DNA of 64,000 nucleotides from Halicephalobus mephisto (Eukaryota; Nematoda; Chromadorea; Rhabditida; Panagrolaimidae), in assembly GCA_009193035.1 (NCBI GenBank), contig SWDT01000102.1, positions 124,001 through 188,000 of the forward strand. Direction: 5' to 3'. Positions 1-11,158 of this stretch are shown here, one piece after another. Position 1 is the stretch's first letter, and the number at the start of each line of letters is the position of its first letter. The translations under genes and the position numbers were made by a program. The notes below the pieces were generated by a model that saw only the letters and a program-made list of their open reading frames with translations, made no database searches and was not told the DNA's origin.

Positions 1-240
1 TGTTTGGTCCTTAAAAAAGCCGAACACCGTCTGGAGAAAATTCTCGGTTCGAGAAGCATATAAAGTTGTCCAAAAAGAGCAAATTGGCTTCTCTCCCGGA
101 AGAGACAAAACTGGCCCTAAGGCTGTTGTTACGATTTTCTTGGTCTACTTCAAAAAATGATTGTAACACACTTGACTGCCACGTTCCGTCCATGAACAAT
201 TTATCTGCTTAAAATAGAAAAAATTTCAGAATTACTTTGA
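1..240. other. possible exon at the window edge, strand unresolved
   Basis: The first 200 bases have balanced composition unlike the A/T tracts that follow. A frame on the minus strand is open from about 199 down to a stop at 11, preceded by an acceptor-like TTTTAAGCAG; a plus-strand frame entering from outside the window is also open and ends in a TGA near 160. I recognise no family in either. It may be the end of a neighbouring gene; strand and product cannot be decided from this fragment. Confidence 0.2.
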
Positions 241-1600
241 CCACGGGTCAAGGAATTTTTGTTTCAAAGTTTTTAGGGAAAATTTCAAAAAAATTAAAAA
301 TTAAATTTTTAGAAAAATTTCAAAAAAAAATTAAAAATTAAATTTTTAGAAAAATTTCAAAAAAAAAATTAAAAATTAAATTTTTTTAGAAAAATTAAAA
401 AAAAATTAAAACTTTGATTTTTTAGAAAATTAAAAATTTTCGAAAAAAAAATTAAAAATTAGATTTTTTTTAATTTTCGAAAAAAAAAATTAAAAATTAG
501 ATTTTTTGAGATAAATTAAATTAACAACAATACAGGTTTGGTGAATGAGATATTCTTGAGATAACTTGTTTGGATATATTTAGCTGAATAAACGGATCTC
601 TTATTTAGCGATACATGAATTTAAAAAATTTAAAATTTCGAAATTTTTAAAACTCTACCGTAAGCTTTTGGAATTTTTAATTTTTTTAAACTCTTGGATT
701 GTGGATTGAAAAGAAAAAAATTTCAAAAAATTCAATAATTTCCTGTAAAATTCGACTTTTTTGAATTTTTTAATATGAATTTTAAAAATCTCTGTTATGA
801 TGATTTTACGAAATTATTTTATTTCTAATTTCTATAACAATATGCTTTTTTATTTTAAAAATTATTAAAAATCTTTATTTTTCTAAAATTTTTATTTTTT
901 TTAAATTTTTATTTTTTTTTATTTTTAAAAATTTTCATTTTTTTTTAAATTTTTGTAAAAAGAGAAAAAAAAAATAAATCCGGTGTTTCATTGTTAATTT
1001 TGATTTTATTTTTTTTCATAAATTTTAGAATTTTAAAAAATCTAAAAATTTGCATTGAAACAATTTCGAAAATTTTATTTCCAGTTTTTCAGAATAGTGT
1101 GATTTTTTAAGATTTCAGAATTTCGTCGTAAAAAAAATAAAAAAGTAATAAAAAAAATAATAAAAAAATTTGGCAATTTCGATTTTCTTTTTTTAAACTT
1201 TAAAAATAATTTTGATTTTTTTATTTTAATTAAATGTAAAATTTTCAAATTTTGTTATTTTAAAAATTTTATTTTTTTAATTTTTTAACAAATTCAAATT
1301 TACAGTAATCCGATTCTGAATTATTAATAATAAAGTACTTTGTAAAAATATTTCGAAATAATTTGTTGAAAAATTTAAAATTATTAAAAATTGGATAATT
1401 TTATTTTTTATACAAAAATCGAAAAATACAAAAGTTTAAAGCGTCCCTGATGAAATTGATGCAAAACTATATGATAAAAATCAAAAATCAAAAATTGCAC
1501 AAAAGTGAAAAATTCTAAAAAATCAAAAAACTGGAAAATTAAACATAATTCCAGTCAAAAAAAAGTCAATTTTCACGGTCCCATTACTGTATCGTTATTG
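240..1600. other. AT-rich low-complexity intergenic DNA
   Basis: Runs of A and T with recurring AAATTTTTAGAAAAATT-type words, especially 270-500. Reading frames are short and of low complexity. I see no gene, RNA or ordered regulatory site here. Confidence 0.7.
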
Positions 1601-1621
1601 ATTTCAGTAAAGTTTAGAAAT

Positions 1622-2092
1622 TTAAGCATAATCGAGATCGTTTTCTGCCCGTCTTCTTCCGAAAGGGGTTCTTTGAAGTAGTTCATGCAAATTAGGTCTG
1701 TCAGGTCTGACGTTGTAAGCAGCGCCGTTTTCGTCGAAAAACAGATATGACGGTTTCGAATACGACCTGGGCCAGATCAGTTCTCCTCCGACAGAACCTA
1801 TGGGACGGATGAATTGACTTGCAAAAGTGTCATCAGTGTTTTTTTCACGTTCAAGTAGACGTTTATAAACATCTTCGACCGTGATCGAATGAACACCTGA
1901 AAATCATCAATTTTGAAAAACGATGATATGGCTCAAACGGGAGATTAATCAAATGTTCTTTGAAAATTATTGAACCCGTTTTTGATGACAATTTTTTATG
2001 AAAAAAATATATAACAAGTTTTTTGAAATATAAAAATAAAACTTACAAATGACACAGGACAGTACAGTAACGACGAAGAGCGACGATACCAT
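1622..2092 (-). CDS. small secreted protein, candidate amidated neuropeptide precursor
   Basis: Two exons, 2092-2047 and 1896-1622, joined in matching phase across a 150-base intron with GTAAGT donor and TTTTCAG acceptor; 106 residues. The start is the ATG at 2092 because a strong acceptor (TTTTTTCAG, AG at 2137-2136, minus strand) lies just upstream and would remove the in-frame ATG at 2152. The N-terminus MVSSLFVVTVLSCVICVHS is a typical signal peptide. Downstream lie a Lys-Arg pair (VYKR) and, near the C-terminus, TPFGRRR, a Gly followed by three Arg, which is the pattern for dibasic cleavage and C-terminal amidation. The tail AENDLDYA follows. I recognise no named peptide family; precursor function is inferred from layout only. 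It could be another kind of small secreted protein. The gene model is more secure than the function. Confidence 0.6.
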
Positions 2093-2129
2093 AGTTACAG
2101 TACTTGCTCGAGAAAATCCTTCCGGAGTA

Positions 2130-2145
2130 TTTTTTCTGAAAAAAT
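2130..2145 (-). promoter_or_regulatory. likely trans-splice acceptor of the small secreted gene
   Basis: On the minus strand ATTAATTTTTTCAG ends at 2136, giving a 43-base leader before the ATG at 2092. No donor-bearing upstream exon is evident, so a spliced-leader acceptor is the simplest reading. It decides the start codon used for the gene. Confidence 0.5.
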
Positions 2146-2214
2146 TAATCATAAATATTATATTAGAAATTTAAACTTATTTTTACCACGAAATGGTCCC
2201 AACACGAAATTGTA

Positions 2215-2420
2215 AAATTTTTAGGATTTTTTATTTGAAAAATTATTTTCGAAATTAAAGTATTTTAAAAATTTTAAACTTTTTATCAATTTTTTTTAAA
2301 ACACAAATTTTCAGAATTTTTTATTTTAAAAATTATTTTCGAAATTAAAGTATTTTGAAAATTTAAGTTTTTACGGATTTTTTTGAAACACAAATTTTCA
2401 GAATTTTTCACAAACATCCG
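2215..2420. repeat. two-copy tandem repeat, about 110 bp unit
   Basis: The words TTATTTTCGAAATTAAAGTATTTT and ACACAAATTTTCAGAATTTTT recur in the same order twice. Non-coding. Confidence 0.55.
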
Positions 2421-3215
2421 AAAATCCCAATTTCAGATGTCGATTTCGAAATTAGACTTTTTTTAAAATGAATTTTTTGAACAAAATTATTTTAATTCGA
2501 AATTTCAGAAATCCCTACTGGATTCTGGTTTGTTACATAACGAAGTTGAATAATAAAAAAGGTCAAATGAGCATCTGTTGCCACGAGAAGTCAAAACTCA
2601 AAAAGTCAAATGTTTTTAAAGAAAGACGCGCATCTGACAAAATCGCCTATAATCAGTTGCAGAAGTAGCAGTCTGTCATCTTCCTTAGTCACGGCCCCAA
2701 AACCATAGCTGAGCTGACGTATTGGTTTTCGTACGCAATCTAAACTCATCAGAAGACAGAACTGTGCGTCCGATGAAAAACTTGATTCTTCCGTGAATCT
2801 ACGAGAACGATCAGAACTTGGTGGTCAAAAGTGAAACTGACTTTTTCTATAATTTTTCGAAAACAATTCTGGAGGTCATTGTTGAACTTTGAAAATCAAA
2901 AAAAATATTTATGTTTTTTTTCAAAATAAAAATTTTTAATTTTGTTTATTTTTGTGGTTGATTTTTGAACTTTTTTAACGAGAATTTTGTTTTTTAAATC
3001 TCGATTTGATTTTTTGAACATTTGGCTCAAAAACAAACTACATTCCTCGTAATTCATAACAAAAAAGTTTAAAATTAATTATTAAAATTTCAAAATTAAT
3101 TTAAATTTTAAAAATTAATTTAAATTTTAAAAATTAATTTAAATTTAAAAATTAATTCAAATTTCAAAAATTAATTCAAATTTTAAAATTAATTATTCGA
3201 ATTTTGCGAAACTTC
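2420..3215. other. intergenic, with one balanced-composition island
   Basis: Mostly A/T. The stretch 2600-2830 has balanced composition and an open minus-strand frame, but no start and no recognisable protein, so it is not called as a gene. 3060-3200 is a degenerate AATTTTAAAAATTAATTT array. Confidence 0.5.
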
Positions 3216-3376
3216 TTAAAAAAACAGTAATTTTTGAAGCAGTAAGAAATTCAAATCGTCACTATTATTTTTTAATTTTCGTCACAAATATCGAATATTT
3301 ACAAAAATGTGACAATTATTACATTTTTGTCACATTTCGTAATTTTTACGAAACCTAAAGTTATACTTTTTTTGTA
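3215..3376. repeat. fold-back repeat (MITE-like), copy 1, degenerate
   Basis: Matches the 150-165 bp element best seen at 15671-15833: a GCAGTAA-type end, then ATCGTCACTATTATT, a central GTCACAAATATC/GTGACAATTATTACA fold-back, and a degraded AAAGTTA end followed by T-rich TTTTGTAC. Probably a non-autonomous DNA transposon relic. Confidence 0.6.
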
Positions 3377-3829
3377 CAAACTAATGAAACATTTTTGAAA
3401 TTTAAAAAATTCTATGAGAACTTTCATAAACTTTGAAGACAAAATAAAAACTTTAATTTTTTAAAAACAATAAAATTATTGGAATTTTCCAAAATTTCGA
3501 AGTTTTTGAAAATTTTATAAAAATTTCTGATGTCATTCAGAATCCCAAAAAATTTCAGAATCTTCTAATATTGGATGAAAAAGTTCGAAAATTTCTGAAA
3601 TTCTACAAAAACATCTGTAATATTCCTGAAATCTGAAAATTCTGAAATCTTCGGAGATCTCATTGAAGATTTTAGGATCTTTGGAAATGTTTAGAATTTT
3701 TCAAAATTCAACAGAAATTTTCAAAATTATACAAAAATTAAAATTCTAGAAATTTTAAAAATATTTTTAAAAAACAGTGGGATAGTTTTCTTTGTTATTT
3801 TTAAAAATATATTTTTTTTATTTTTGTAT

Positions 3830-4290
3830 TAATTTTTTAACAATTGAATTATTCTCTAAGATGTCAATCAAGTAACTAAAAATTGATATAAAAAATATAA
3901 AATTATTTAATAACTTTTTCTGTTAATTTTAAAAATATTTTTTTATATCAATTTTTTAACAGTTAAATTATTTTCTAAGATGTCAATCAAGTAACTAAAA
4001 ATTGATATAAAAAATATAAAATTATTTGATAACTTTTTCTGTTAATTTTAAAAATATTTTTTTTATATCAATTTTTTAACAATTGAATTACTCTCTAAGA
4101 TGTCAATCAAGTAACTAAAAATTGATATAAAAAATATAAAATTATTTAATAACCTTTTATATTATTTCGAAAAATTTAATTTTTTAACAGTTAAATTATT
4201 CTCTAAGATGTCAATGAAGTAATTGAAAATTAATATAAAAGATATAAAATTATTTGATAATTCTTCTTTAAAAAAATTATTTTATTTTAC
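3830..4290. repeat. tandem array, about 120 bp unit, four copies
   Basis: CTAAGATGTCAATCAAGTAA occurs near 3856, 3975 and 4095, and in varied form near 4203. Each is followed by ACTAAAAATTGATATAAAAAATATAAAATTATTT-like sequence. A fifth, degraded unit may lie at 4300-4350. No coding potential. Confidence 0.75.
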
Positions 4291-4359
4291 TTTTTTTTAT
4301 ATTCATTTTTTTCGATATTTAGATTAATCCAATATGTCAGTTAAGCAAAAAAACATTAA

Positions 4360-4957
4360 TTTAGAAAATTTCGAAACCAGTGCGAGTCGAAAGGGACTGA
4401 CTGTCGTACGATCTCTAGAAGGTGGTTGTGAGGTAGTTACTTCACAACATCTGCTTCAAGTTTACAGTACTATGAAATATTATTTTTCCAACAACAAAGA
4501 AGATTACTGAATATTTCACTTGTTAGCTTGAGAAGCACGATATATGGATGTAAGAAAGGTAAGAAAGATAAAAAAGATAAAAAAAATTAAAAAATTTTAA
4601 AAAAATAAAAAAAATAAAAAAAATAAAAAAAATAAAAAAGGTTAAAAAGATAAAAAACTTTAAGACTCACTGTATTCAACTAACGGGTTTATAGCCATAG
4701 GTGTGGGGTGAATTAAAGTATCTGATCACTGATGTGAGCATCGGTCTCCGAAGAACATTCTTGGCATACTGTAAAAACTAATAGAACGGCATCTCTATTA
4801 GACAAACATGGATAGAATACAGACTTTTCCAACAAAATGCTAATCCCTTATATTTGTGCGTGATTTTTCGCAATTTTGTTCACTTTTGCAGTTGATTTTT
4901 TACAATTTGTAAGATTTAAATTGTTTTTTCTGATGGAGGATTACAAATTCCCTAAGT
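4360..4957. other. intergenic upstream of the peptide-receptor gene
   Basis: Balanced-composition patches (4380-4480, 4680-4830) separated by an AATAAAAAA array (4555-4650). A partial relative of the 4958-5038 element (ACTGTAAAAACTAATAG) lies near 4770. May hold promoter sequence of the next gene; no specific site is defended. Confidence 0.4.
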
Positions 4958-5038
4958 TACCGTAAAAACTCTACTTGAAGGGCACTATTTTTAAAAAGTT
5001 GAAAAATAGACAACGCGTTTATTAGAGTTTTTACGGTA
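4958..5038. mobile_element. 81-bp MITE with perfect 16-bp inverted ends
   Basis: TACCGTAAAAACTCTA at 4958-4973 and its exact reverse complement at 5023-5038. The interior has no frame. Size, perfect ends and lack of coding sequence fit a non-autonomous inverted-repeat transposon; similar ACGGTA-ended elements are common in Caenorhabditis. It sits about 300 bp before the proposed start of the receptor gene. Confidence 0.7.
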
Positions 5039-5349
5039 TATTTCTCTGGCCCTGTTTACTACGTTAAGTTGAAATTTTTCGAGAAGCCGCTTTTGAGGTT
5101 AGGAGCATTTTTTGATTTCTACATATTATTGTGTGTACCTAGTGTCTTGTGCTGTTATTAACACCTGGGTCGGACATGACACAGGGGGTCCAGGGGTTCG
5201 AAACCGTGGCTTTCCCAACGGCAAACAGCGCTCGTTACATCGATATATGGCGAGCGCTAATTGGTGTCGTTATGCTACTCCGGGCTTCGCTCATCTCTCT
5301 TCCAGTTTCCATATTGGCTTTCTTTGATTTGAAGAAATTTAAAGTCAGT

Positions 5350-8300
5350 ATGTCTTGTGGCATTGATTGCGAGTTTATGTTCATAGGCAAACATTTTATT
5401 TCTAAGATGAATATTTCTTCTGCCGATTCTTCTCATATTGTTAATATTTCCGCAATTGCTCCATTGGTAAAAATTTAAAATTTAAAATTTTTATTAAATA
5501 ATTTTCCAGGAATTTGCACTGCCGCTTTACGGCTACCTGATGCCGTTGGTTGTGACTTTGACAGCAATTACGAATTCCTTCATCGTAATCGTCCTTTCTC
5601 AGAAGCACCTCCGGACTCCGACGAATTTTGTTCTGTTGTCCATGGCTTTGACCGACCTTCTTACAGGTCTGACTTCTGTTCCTTGGTTTCTGTACTACTA
5701 CACGATGAAGGGGTACCTGGTGGACCAAACCCGGGGCATGAACGGGTTCTGGTGTCAGATCCATCCTTTGTTTTCCCACATCCTGCCTACAGTATGGCAC
5801 ACAGCTGGGATCTATCTGACAGTATTCCTAGCCATCCAAAGATACGTTTACGTGTGTGTACCGGATAATATTTACCGAGTCTGTACACCGAGAACAACGA
5901 AAGTTTCAGTTTTTTGCATAATATCCGTACGTGGTTTTAAAATTGGATTTGAATATCCAGTTATTTTCAGTTTGCTTTTCTAACTGAAATCCCTGACTTT
6001 CTTGGCCGTTACAACATGAGAGTCGAATTTCTTGACCGGGGTGTCTGCTTCAGATACTACGCCAGCTGGGTTACGGACGTAATTGGAGTTCACCTCTTCA
6101 ATTCATTCATCTACTGGTTTCGGGTCATCTTAGTTCACTTTCTGCCATGCGTTTTGCTTATTGTAAGTTTTGTGTTTTTTAATCTTGGAATTTTCTAGAA
6201 GGTTTTAGAATTTTTAAAAATTTTGAAATTTTGAAAATTTGTAAAAAATTTTTGGACTTAATTGAAATATTTAAGAATTTTATGCAAATTTTTTGAAATT
6301 TTTTTATTTAATTGAAATGTTTAAGAATTTTATGCAAATTTTTTGAAATTTTTGGATTTAATTAAAATATTTAAGAATTTTATGCAATTTTTAAAAAATT
6401 TTTTTGAACTTTGTTAAAATATTTGATAATTTTATGCAAATTTTTTAGATTTTCGGACTTAATTGAAATGTTTAGGAATTTTATGTAAATTTAAAAAATT
6501 TTTCGAAATTGTTCCGAAATTTTAGACTTTTTTAGAATTTTCCAGAATCTTATAGAAGCTTCTGAAACTTCCAAATATCAGTTGAGAAATTTTTAATATC
6601 TTTCAAAATTTTAAATTCTGAAAATTTTCGAAATTGTTTTTTAATTTTTTACAGAATTTATGTTTTCAGATTTTCACGTATAAATTGTCCAAGACAATAA
6701 AGAAATCAGAAGCTCGAAAAAGGAGTTGTGTTTCGAACAGTTTCGACATCAACAATCCAGAGGAAATTATTCAACGAAGATTCAGCGTTGGAGCGACTTC
6801 AGGAAGATCACTCTACGCCACGAACAGAATGCTTTCGACGATTTGTCTTGTGTTTTTGCTCATAGAGGTCAGTTACAGTAAGCTTTGTTGTGTTTATAAA
6901 AAGTTACAGATACCTGCAGCCTTAATTTTCATGATCCATTCGTTGATAACTATCGGCATGTTTCAAAGTACCGGTAACCAGCATATTATGAATGCCCTTT
7001 ATCATTGCCTAAACGTCCTGCTCATTGTTAGGTTGTGTTTTTAAATATTGAAAATTTTCAGAATACTGTAAAAAATTGTAAAATGTCCTGAAATTTCTGA
7101 AATTTTTTAGATTTTTAGGATATTACATAATCAAATGGAAGATATCCAGTTTTCTAGAATCTTACAGAACCTTCTAGAATCTACTTCAATGTTCAGAAAT
7201 TCCTAGAAATCTTATGTTTCTGGAGTCTTTCAGAATCTGATAAATATTTTCGGAACTTTTCAAAATTGAATCAAGTTTTAGAATCTTATAGAAGTGTCCA
7301 GAACCTAATAGAAACTTCTGAAACTTTTGATGTTTTTATAGAAATTTTGAAACTTTTGAGATTAGTATATAAAATTTCAAAACTTTATTTTCATATATAA
7401 TTCTCTAACTTTAGATATTCTTATAAAAATTTCTGAGATTTTTGAAGTTTCTATAGAAATTTTGAAACTTGAAATCCTCTTAGAAACTTCTGAACTTTGT
7501 ATATAAAATTTATAACTTTATTTTCATATATAATTCTCTAACTTTAGATATTTTTATAAAAATTTCCAAAATTTTTGATGTTTTTATTAAAATTTTGGAA
7601 TTTCTGAAGCCTTTCAAAATTTATTAAAATTTTAAAAATCTCCTAAAATGCAACCAAAACTCTCCAAACCATCGGAAACTGAAAATTCTGTAATTCTTCA
7701 AAAATATTTTGTTTTTAATTTCCATAATATTATGATTTTTCTCAGTTACGAATTATCATTAAGAAAAAAATGAAAAAATTCTAGCGTGTGAAACCCTTCC
7801 TAAAAATTAAAAACATGAGAGGAGAAAATTCTGTATTTCTTGAGACATTTATTAGCTCAGTGAATTTTGAAAGAATAGCTTTTTGTTCGACCAGAAGGTT
7901 TTTGACAGGTTGTCGGACACACGAACCCCAACTCTATCAATGCCAGTTTTGGACCAACTGAAGAAGAAAAAAAATTTATTTTTGACGATTCCATAATACA
8001 TGATTTTAATTTTCTACATACGTTTTTGACACAAAATTGCATAAAATAATTTCTAAAAATAATTTTAAAATTTTAGGAACTTACTAATAGTTCTAACATC
8101 TCCAATCCAGTTCGCCATTTATTGTTCCATGAGTGAACAATTCCGGCTTACTGTAAAGCAACTATTTTCTTCCAAGTTGCTGTTCGTTGCCCAAGCCCAA
8201 GCGACATTCCACGGCGGTAAAAGGTACTCTTTGATCCTCGTCGACGTATCGACGCTGGAGGCAAAACGAAGTTTGGCGGCTCAACGTAGATCTTTGTTGA

Positions 8301-10878
8301 CGCAGAAAATCCCAAAGGATCACGTCGAGAAATCCCGGTATGTCTTATTAAAAAAAAGTAAATATTTGAAAATTTAAAAAATAAGTTTGTAATCTAGATA
8401 TGAAGTACCAAATACTGCTAAAATTGCCCATTCTTTACTGATTATTAAGTTCGGAATTTACACATCCTTAAGATATTTTTAGAAAATCTTGGGTTAATCT
8501 CACAAGACCAAAATCATGAATAAGAAAGCTGTGGGTTGTTTTTCAGGGATTTAAATCGATCTAACAAGGTCTAAAGTATAAGTATAAAAATTCTAGGATG
8601 CTTTTCAAAGGTCTAAATCGATCTAACAAGGTCTAAAATATAAGTATAAAAATTCTAGAATGTTTTCCAAACATCTGAATTAACTTGACATGACCTAAAG
8701 TATAAGTATATAAATTCTAGGATGTTTTTCGAACATCTGAATTAACCTAACAAGGTCTAAATCATAAATATCAAGACTAAGATTCCTGTGAAAAACTTAA
8801 ACGAATTTAACAAGACCTAAATTATGAATACCAAACTTTTCGATGTTCTTAGAAGACCTAATTTCATCTGTGAAGACATAAATTAGAGTCATGGATGCGA
8901 TTCTAGGATGTTTTGGAAGATCTCCATTTAGCTTAACGGAACCTCGATGAGAATCTCATAAGTCCGGCAAGATCGAAAAATGTCCCAGTTCGTTTGCAAT
9001 ATTTAAGTTCGGAATTCTTAGAAATTAGATGATTTCATAATATTTTGAACCATTTCACCCTAAATTGAAAAACATGTGGATGAAAAATAATTGCAAAATA
9101 ATCTAAAAATTGTCCGTTTTTTGAGTTTCCTGTGGCAATCTAACAGTACGTAAACAAATCTTTGATCATTTTTCTCATTTCCGGAGGCATTCTTAATTAT
9201 ACGTTATCGTGACTTCGATCTCTCTATCTCCACATTTTTTAAATTTTTCGACTTTTTACGAGTGTTTTTTTTTATGTAGTTCTAAAATACCAAAATTCAA
9301 AAATAATTACAAAATTTAAAATAATTTTTTAAAATAAAAATTATGTTTTTAAATTTTTTCGTTTTTTTTTCGGAACCAAGCTCGGAAAGGAAGCGTTTTA
9401 TTTATTTCCGAGTTAAGGAGGGTCTCATTCCCGCCTGATGAGAAGAAGTCAATCGTAATTGGGTAAAATTCGAGTCTACGAAATTCAGTCTTTTTCGTGG
9501 AAAATGATTGAATCCTGTTCGAGGGCCAGTAACCAATAGAAGATGGATTCCGAGACCGGGACTTTGTCTTGAGTGCTCCAGGGGCTTGGGAAATTCCTGA
9601 TTCAAAAACGAAATTTGTTTAAAAATATTTAAAATTAAAAAAATATTTTAAAACTCAAAAAATATTTAAAATTAAAAAAATATTTTAAAACTCAAAAAAT
9701 ATTTAAAATTTAAAAAATATTTAAAACTTAAAAAATATTTTAAAATTTAAAAATTTAATTGTGAAATTTTTGATAAATTTGTTTTTTTTTTTAAATAAAA
9801 GTCTTTATAAATTTTGAAATTTTTTAAAATAGATTCGATAAAATTATTTCTTTGACCTTCAGTGGATCTTAATTCAATCTAGTCGTGTTTTATAAATCTA
9901 AAATGTATTTATTTTTTGAATAATTTGATTAATTATATCTTTAATTGGAGTATTGTGGATTTCTGTCCGATGATTCTCTTCGCCCACGGTCATTTTTATC
10001 TGGGATTTTTTTGGATTTTCAGTATTTTAAATGGCTGTACGATATTTACTTCCTCTATTTCGTAATATATAATTTTTTATTAATTTTTTAAGTTATTAAA
10101 TCAATTTTATATCTTAGTTTAGTAAGAAAAATTAATCTAAAAGGAATTTCGAAATCAGGAAAAAAAGAAAAACGGGGAACAAACGTCGTCGGGAAGCTGT
10201 ACGGTATTCGTTCTTCCTTTATTTCGCAATATTTACCTCATTTATTTTATTTTTATAATTATTATTAAATCAATTTTATATTTTAGTTAAGTAAAAAAAA
10301 TTAATTTAAAAGGAATTTCGAAATCAGGAAAAAAAGAAAAACGGGGAACAAACGTCTTCGGGGAGCTGTACGGTATTCGTTCTTCCTTTATTTTGCAATA
10401 TTTACCTCATTTATTTTATTTTTATATTAATTATTAAATCAATTTCATATCTTAGTTAAGTAAGAAAAATTAATTTAAAAAGAAAGAATTTCAAAAAGAA
10501 GAAAAAAGAGGAACAAATGTCGTTGGAAAATTGTACAATATTTACTTCCTCTATTTCGTAATATATAATTTTTTATTAATTTTTTAAATTATTAAATTAA
10601 TTTTATATTTTAGTTAAGTAAGAAAAATTAATTTAAAAAGAATTTCGAAATTAATGAGAATTGAAAAAAACGGGAGCAAATACCCCTGGGGGCATTTGTT
10701 GTACGGTATTTTAAATAACTTTAAAAATTGCCCATTTTTCAGATCTCCACCGCTGGAGCTGACCAAGTTGTGTTTATCGACGAACAGCAACTTGCCTGCT
10801 TGTGACCTCCAAAGAACCGGTCCGAAGGTGAATTTCCAAGCCGAGGATTCCAAAGAATTCTCCACAGTCTGTAACTGA
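5350..10878 (+). CDS. GPCR of the sex-peptide / myoinhibitory-peptide receptor type
   Basis: Rhodopsin-class peptide receptor; the recognisable set is Drosophila SPR and the worm SPRR receptors, which answer to MIP-like peptides and couple to inhibitory G proteins. Exons: 5350-5466, 5510-5926, 5971-6162, 6655-6867, 6910-7031, 8077-8337, 10743-10878; all junctions agree in phase and give 485 residues. Visible: N-glycosylation sites (MNISS, VNIS), TM1-TM3 with RTPTNFVLLSMALTDLLTG and a QRYVYVC box in place of DRY, TM5 ending LPCVLLI, a TM6 FLLIEIPAAL, and TM7 ending in FAIYCSMSEQFR. The last exon encodes a tail ending in TVCN. The start is uncertain: in-frame ATGs exist at 5149, 5350 and 5407; an acceptor-like AGTCAG precedes 5350. 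Introns carry several tandem arrays, and an optional exon may lie near 9.4 kb. Confidence 0.85.
8535..8830. repeat. tandem array, about 62 bp unit, in an intron
   Basis: The motif ATCGATCTAACAAGGTCTAAA followed by TATAAGTATAAAAATTCTAG recurs at about 8554, 8615, 8678 and 8741 with growing divergence. Lies in the last large intron of the peptide-receptor gene. Confidence 0.7.
9394..9605. other. exon-like island inside the receptor intron
   Basis: A 200-base stretch of balanced composition in an A/T-rich intron. On the plus strand 9394-9462 (or 9418-9462) would fit the flanking exons in phase 2 at both sides and add about 15-23 residues to the receptor tail before a GTAAAA donor, but the acceptor is weak. 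On the minus strand a 67-residue frame (9605-9402) is open. Neither has homology I recognise. Could be an optional cassette exon, a nested gene or chance. Confidence 0.3.
10027..10710. repeat. tandem array, about 167 bp unit, four to five copies
   Basis: CTGTACGGTATTCGTTCTTC-like words recur near 10031, 10197, 10364, 10532 and 10698, each followed by a CTCTATTTCG/TTTATTTCGCAATAT segment, a TTAGTTAAGTAAG segment and GGAATTTCGAAATCAGG. The array ends directly before the last exon of the peptide-receptor gene. Confidence 0.8.
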
Positions 10879-10879
10879 C

Positions 10880-11158
10880 AGATTCTTCATTTTAATAAAA
10901 AAATTAAATTACTCAGAAAAATTTTCAATTTTATTTTTCATATTTTCTGCCACATTGACGGATTCTTATTTTTCATCACATCTTGTTCCGGACACCGTTG
11001 AAAAAATATTTTTTTGGAATTCCAGAGCTCTACCAGAAGGCGGTCCTGTTTTTCACTCCCAGGAAGAACTTCATTTTTGAAAATTTTTCTAAACGTTTTT
11101 GATAAAATTTAAATTTTTATTAATATCTACAGTAATGGATTCAAGGTGATTGAAAAAA
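10880..11158. promoter_or_regulatory. 280-bp spacer between two same-strand receptor genes
   Basis: Holds the 3' end of the first receptor (AATAAAA at 10894-10900 may be its poly(A) signal) and must hold the 5' leader of the dopamine receptor. The spacing is short enough for an operon or a compact promoter; I see no decisive acceptor near the second ATG, so neither is claimed. Confidence 0.35.

Noticed and set aside
4429..4460. TGAGGTAGT, the let-7 family microRNA seed
   Set aside because: The neighbouring sequence does not fold into a microRNA precursor; only a short GTTGTGA/TCACAAC hairpin overlaps the seed itself. Chance match.
5180..5220. B-box-like GGTTCGAAACC suggesting a tRNA gene
   Set aside because: No proper TΨC stem, no A box at the right distance and no acceptor stem. 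Not a tRNA.
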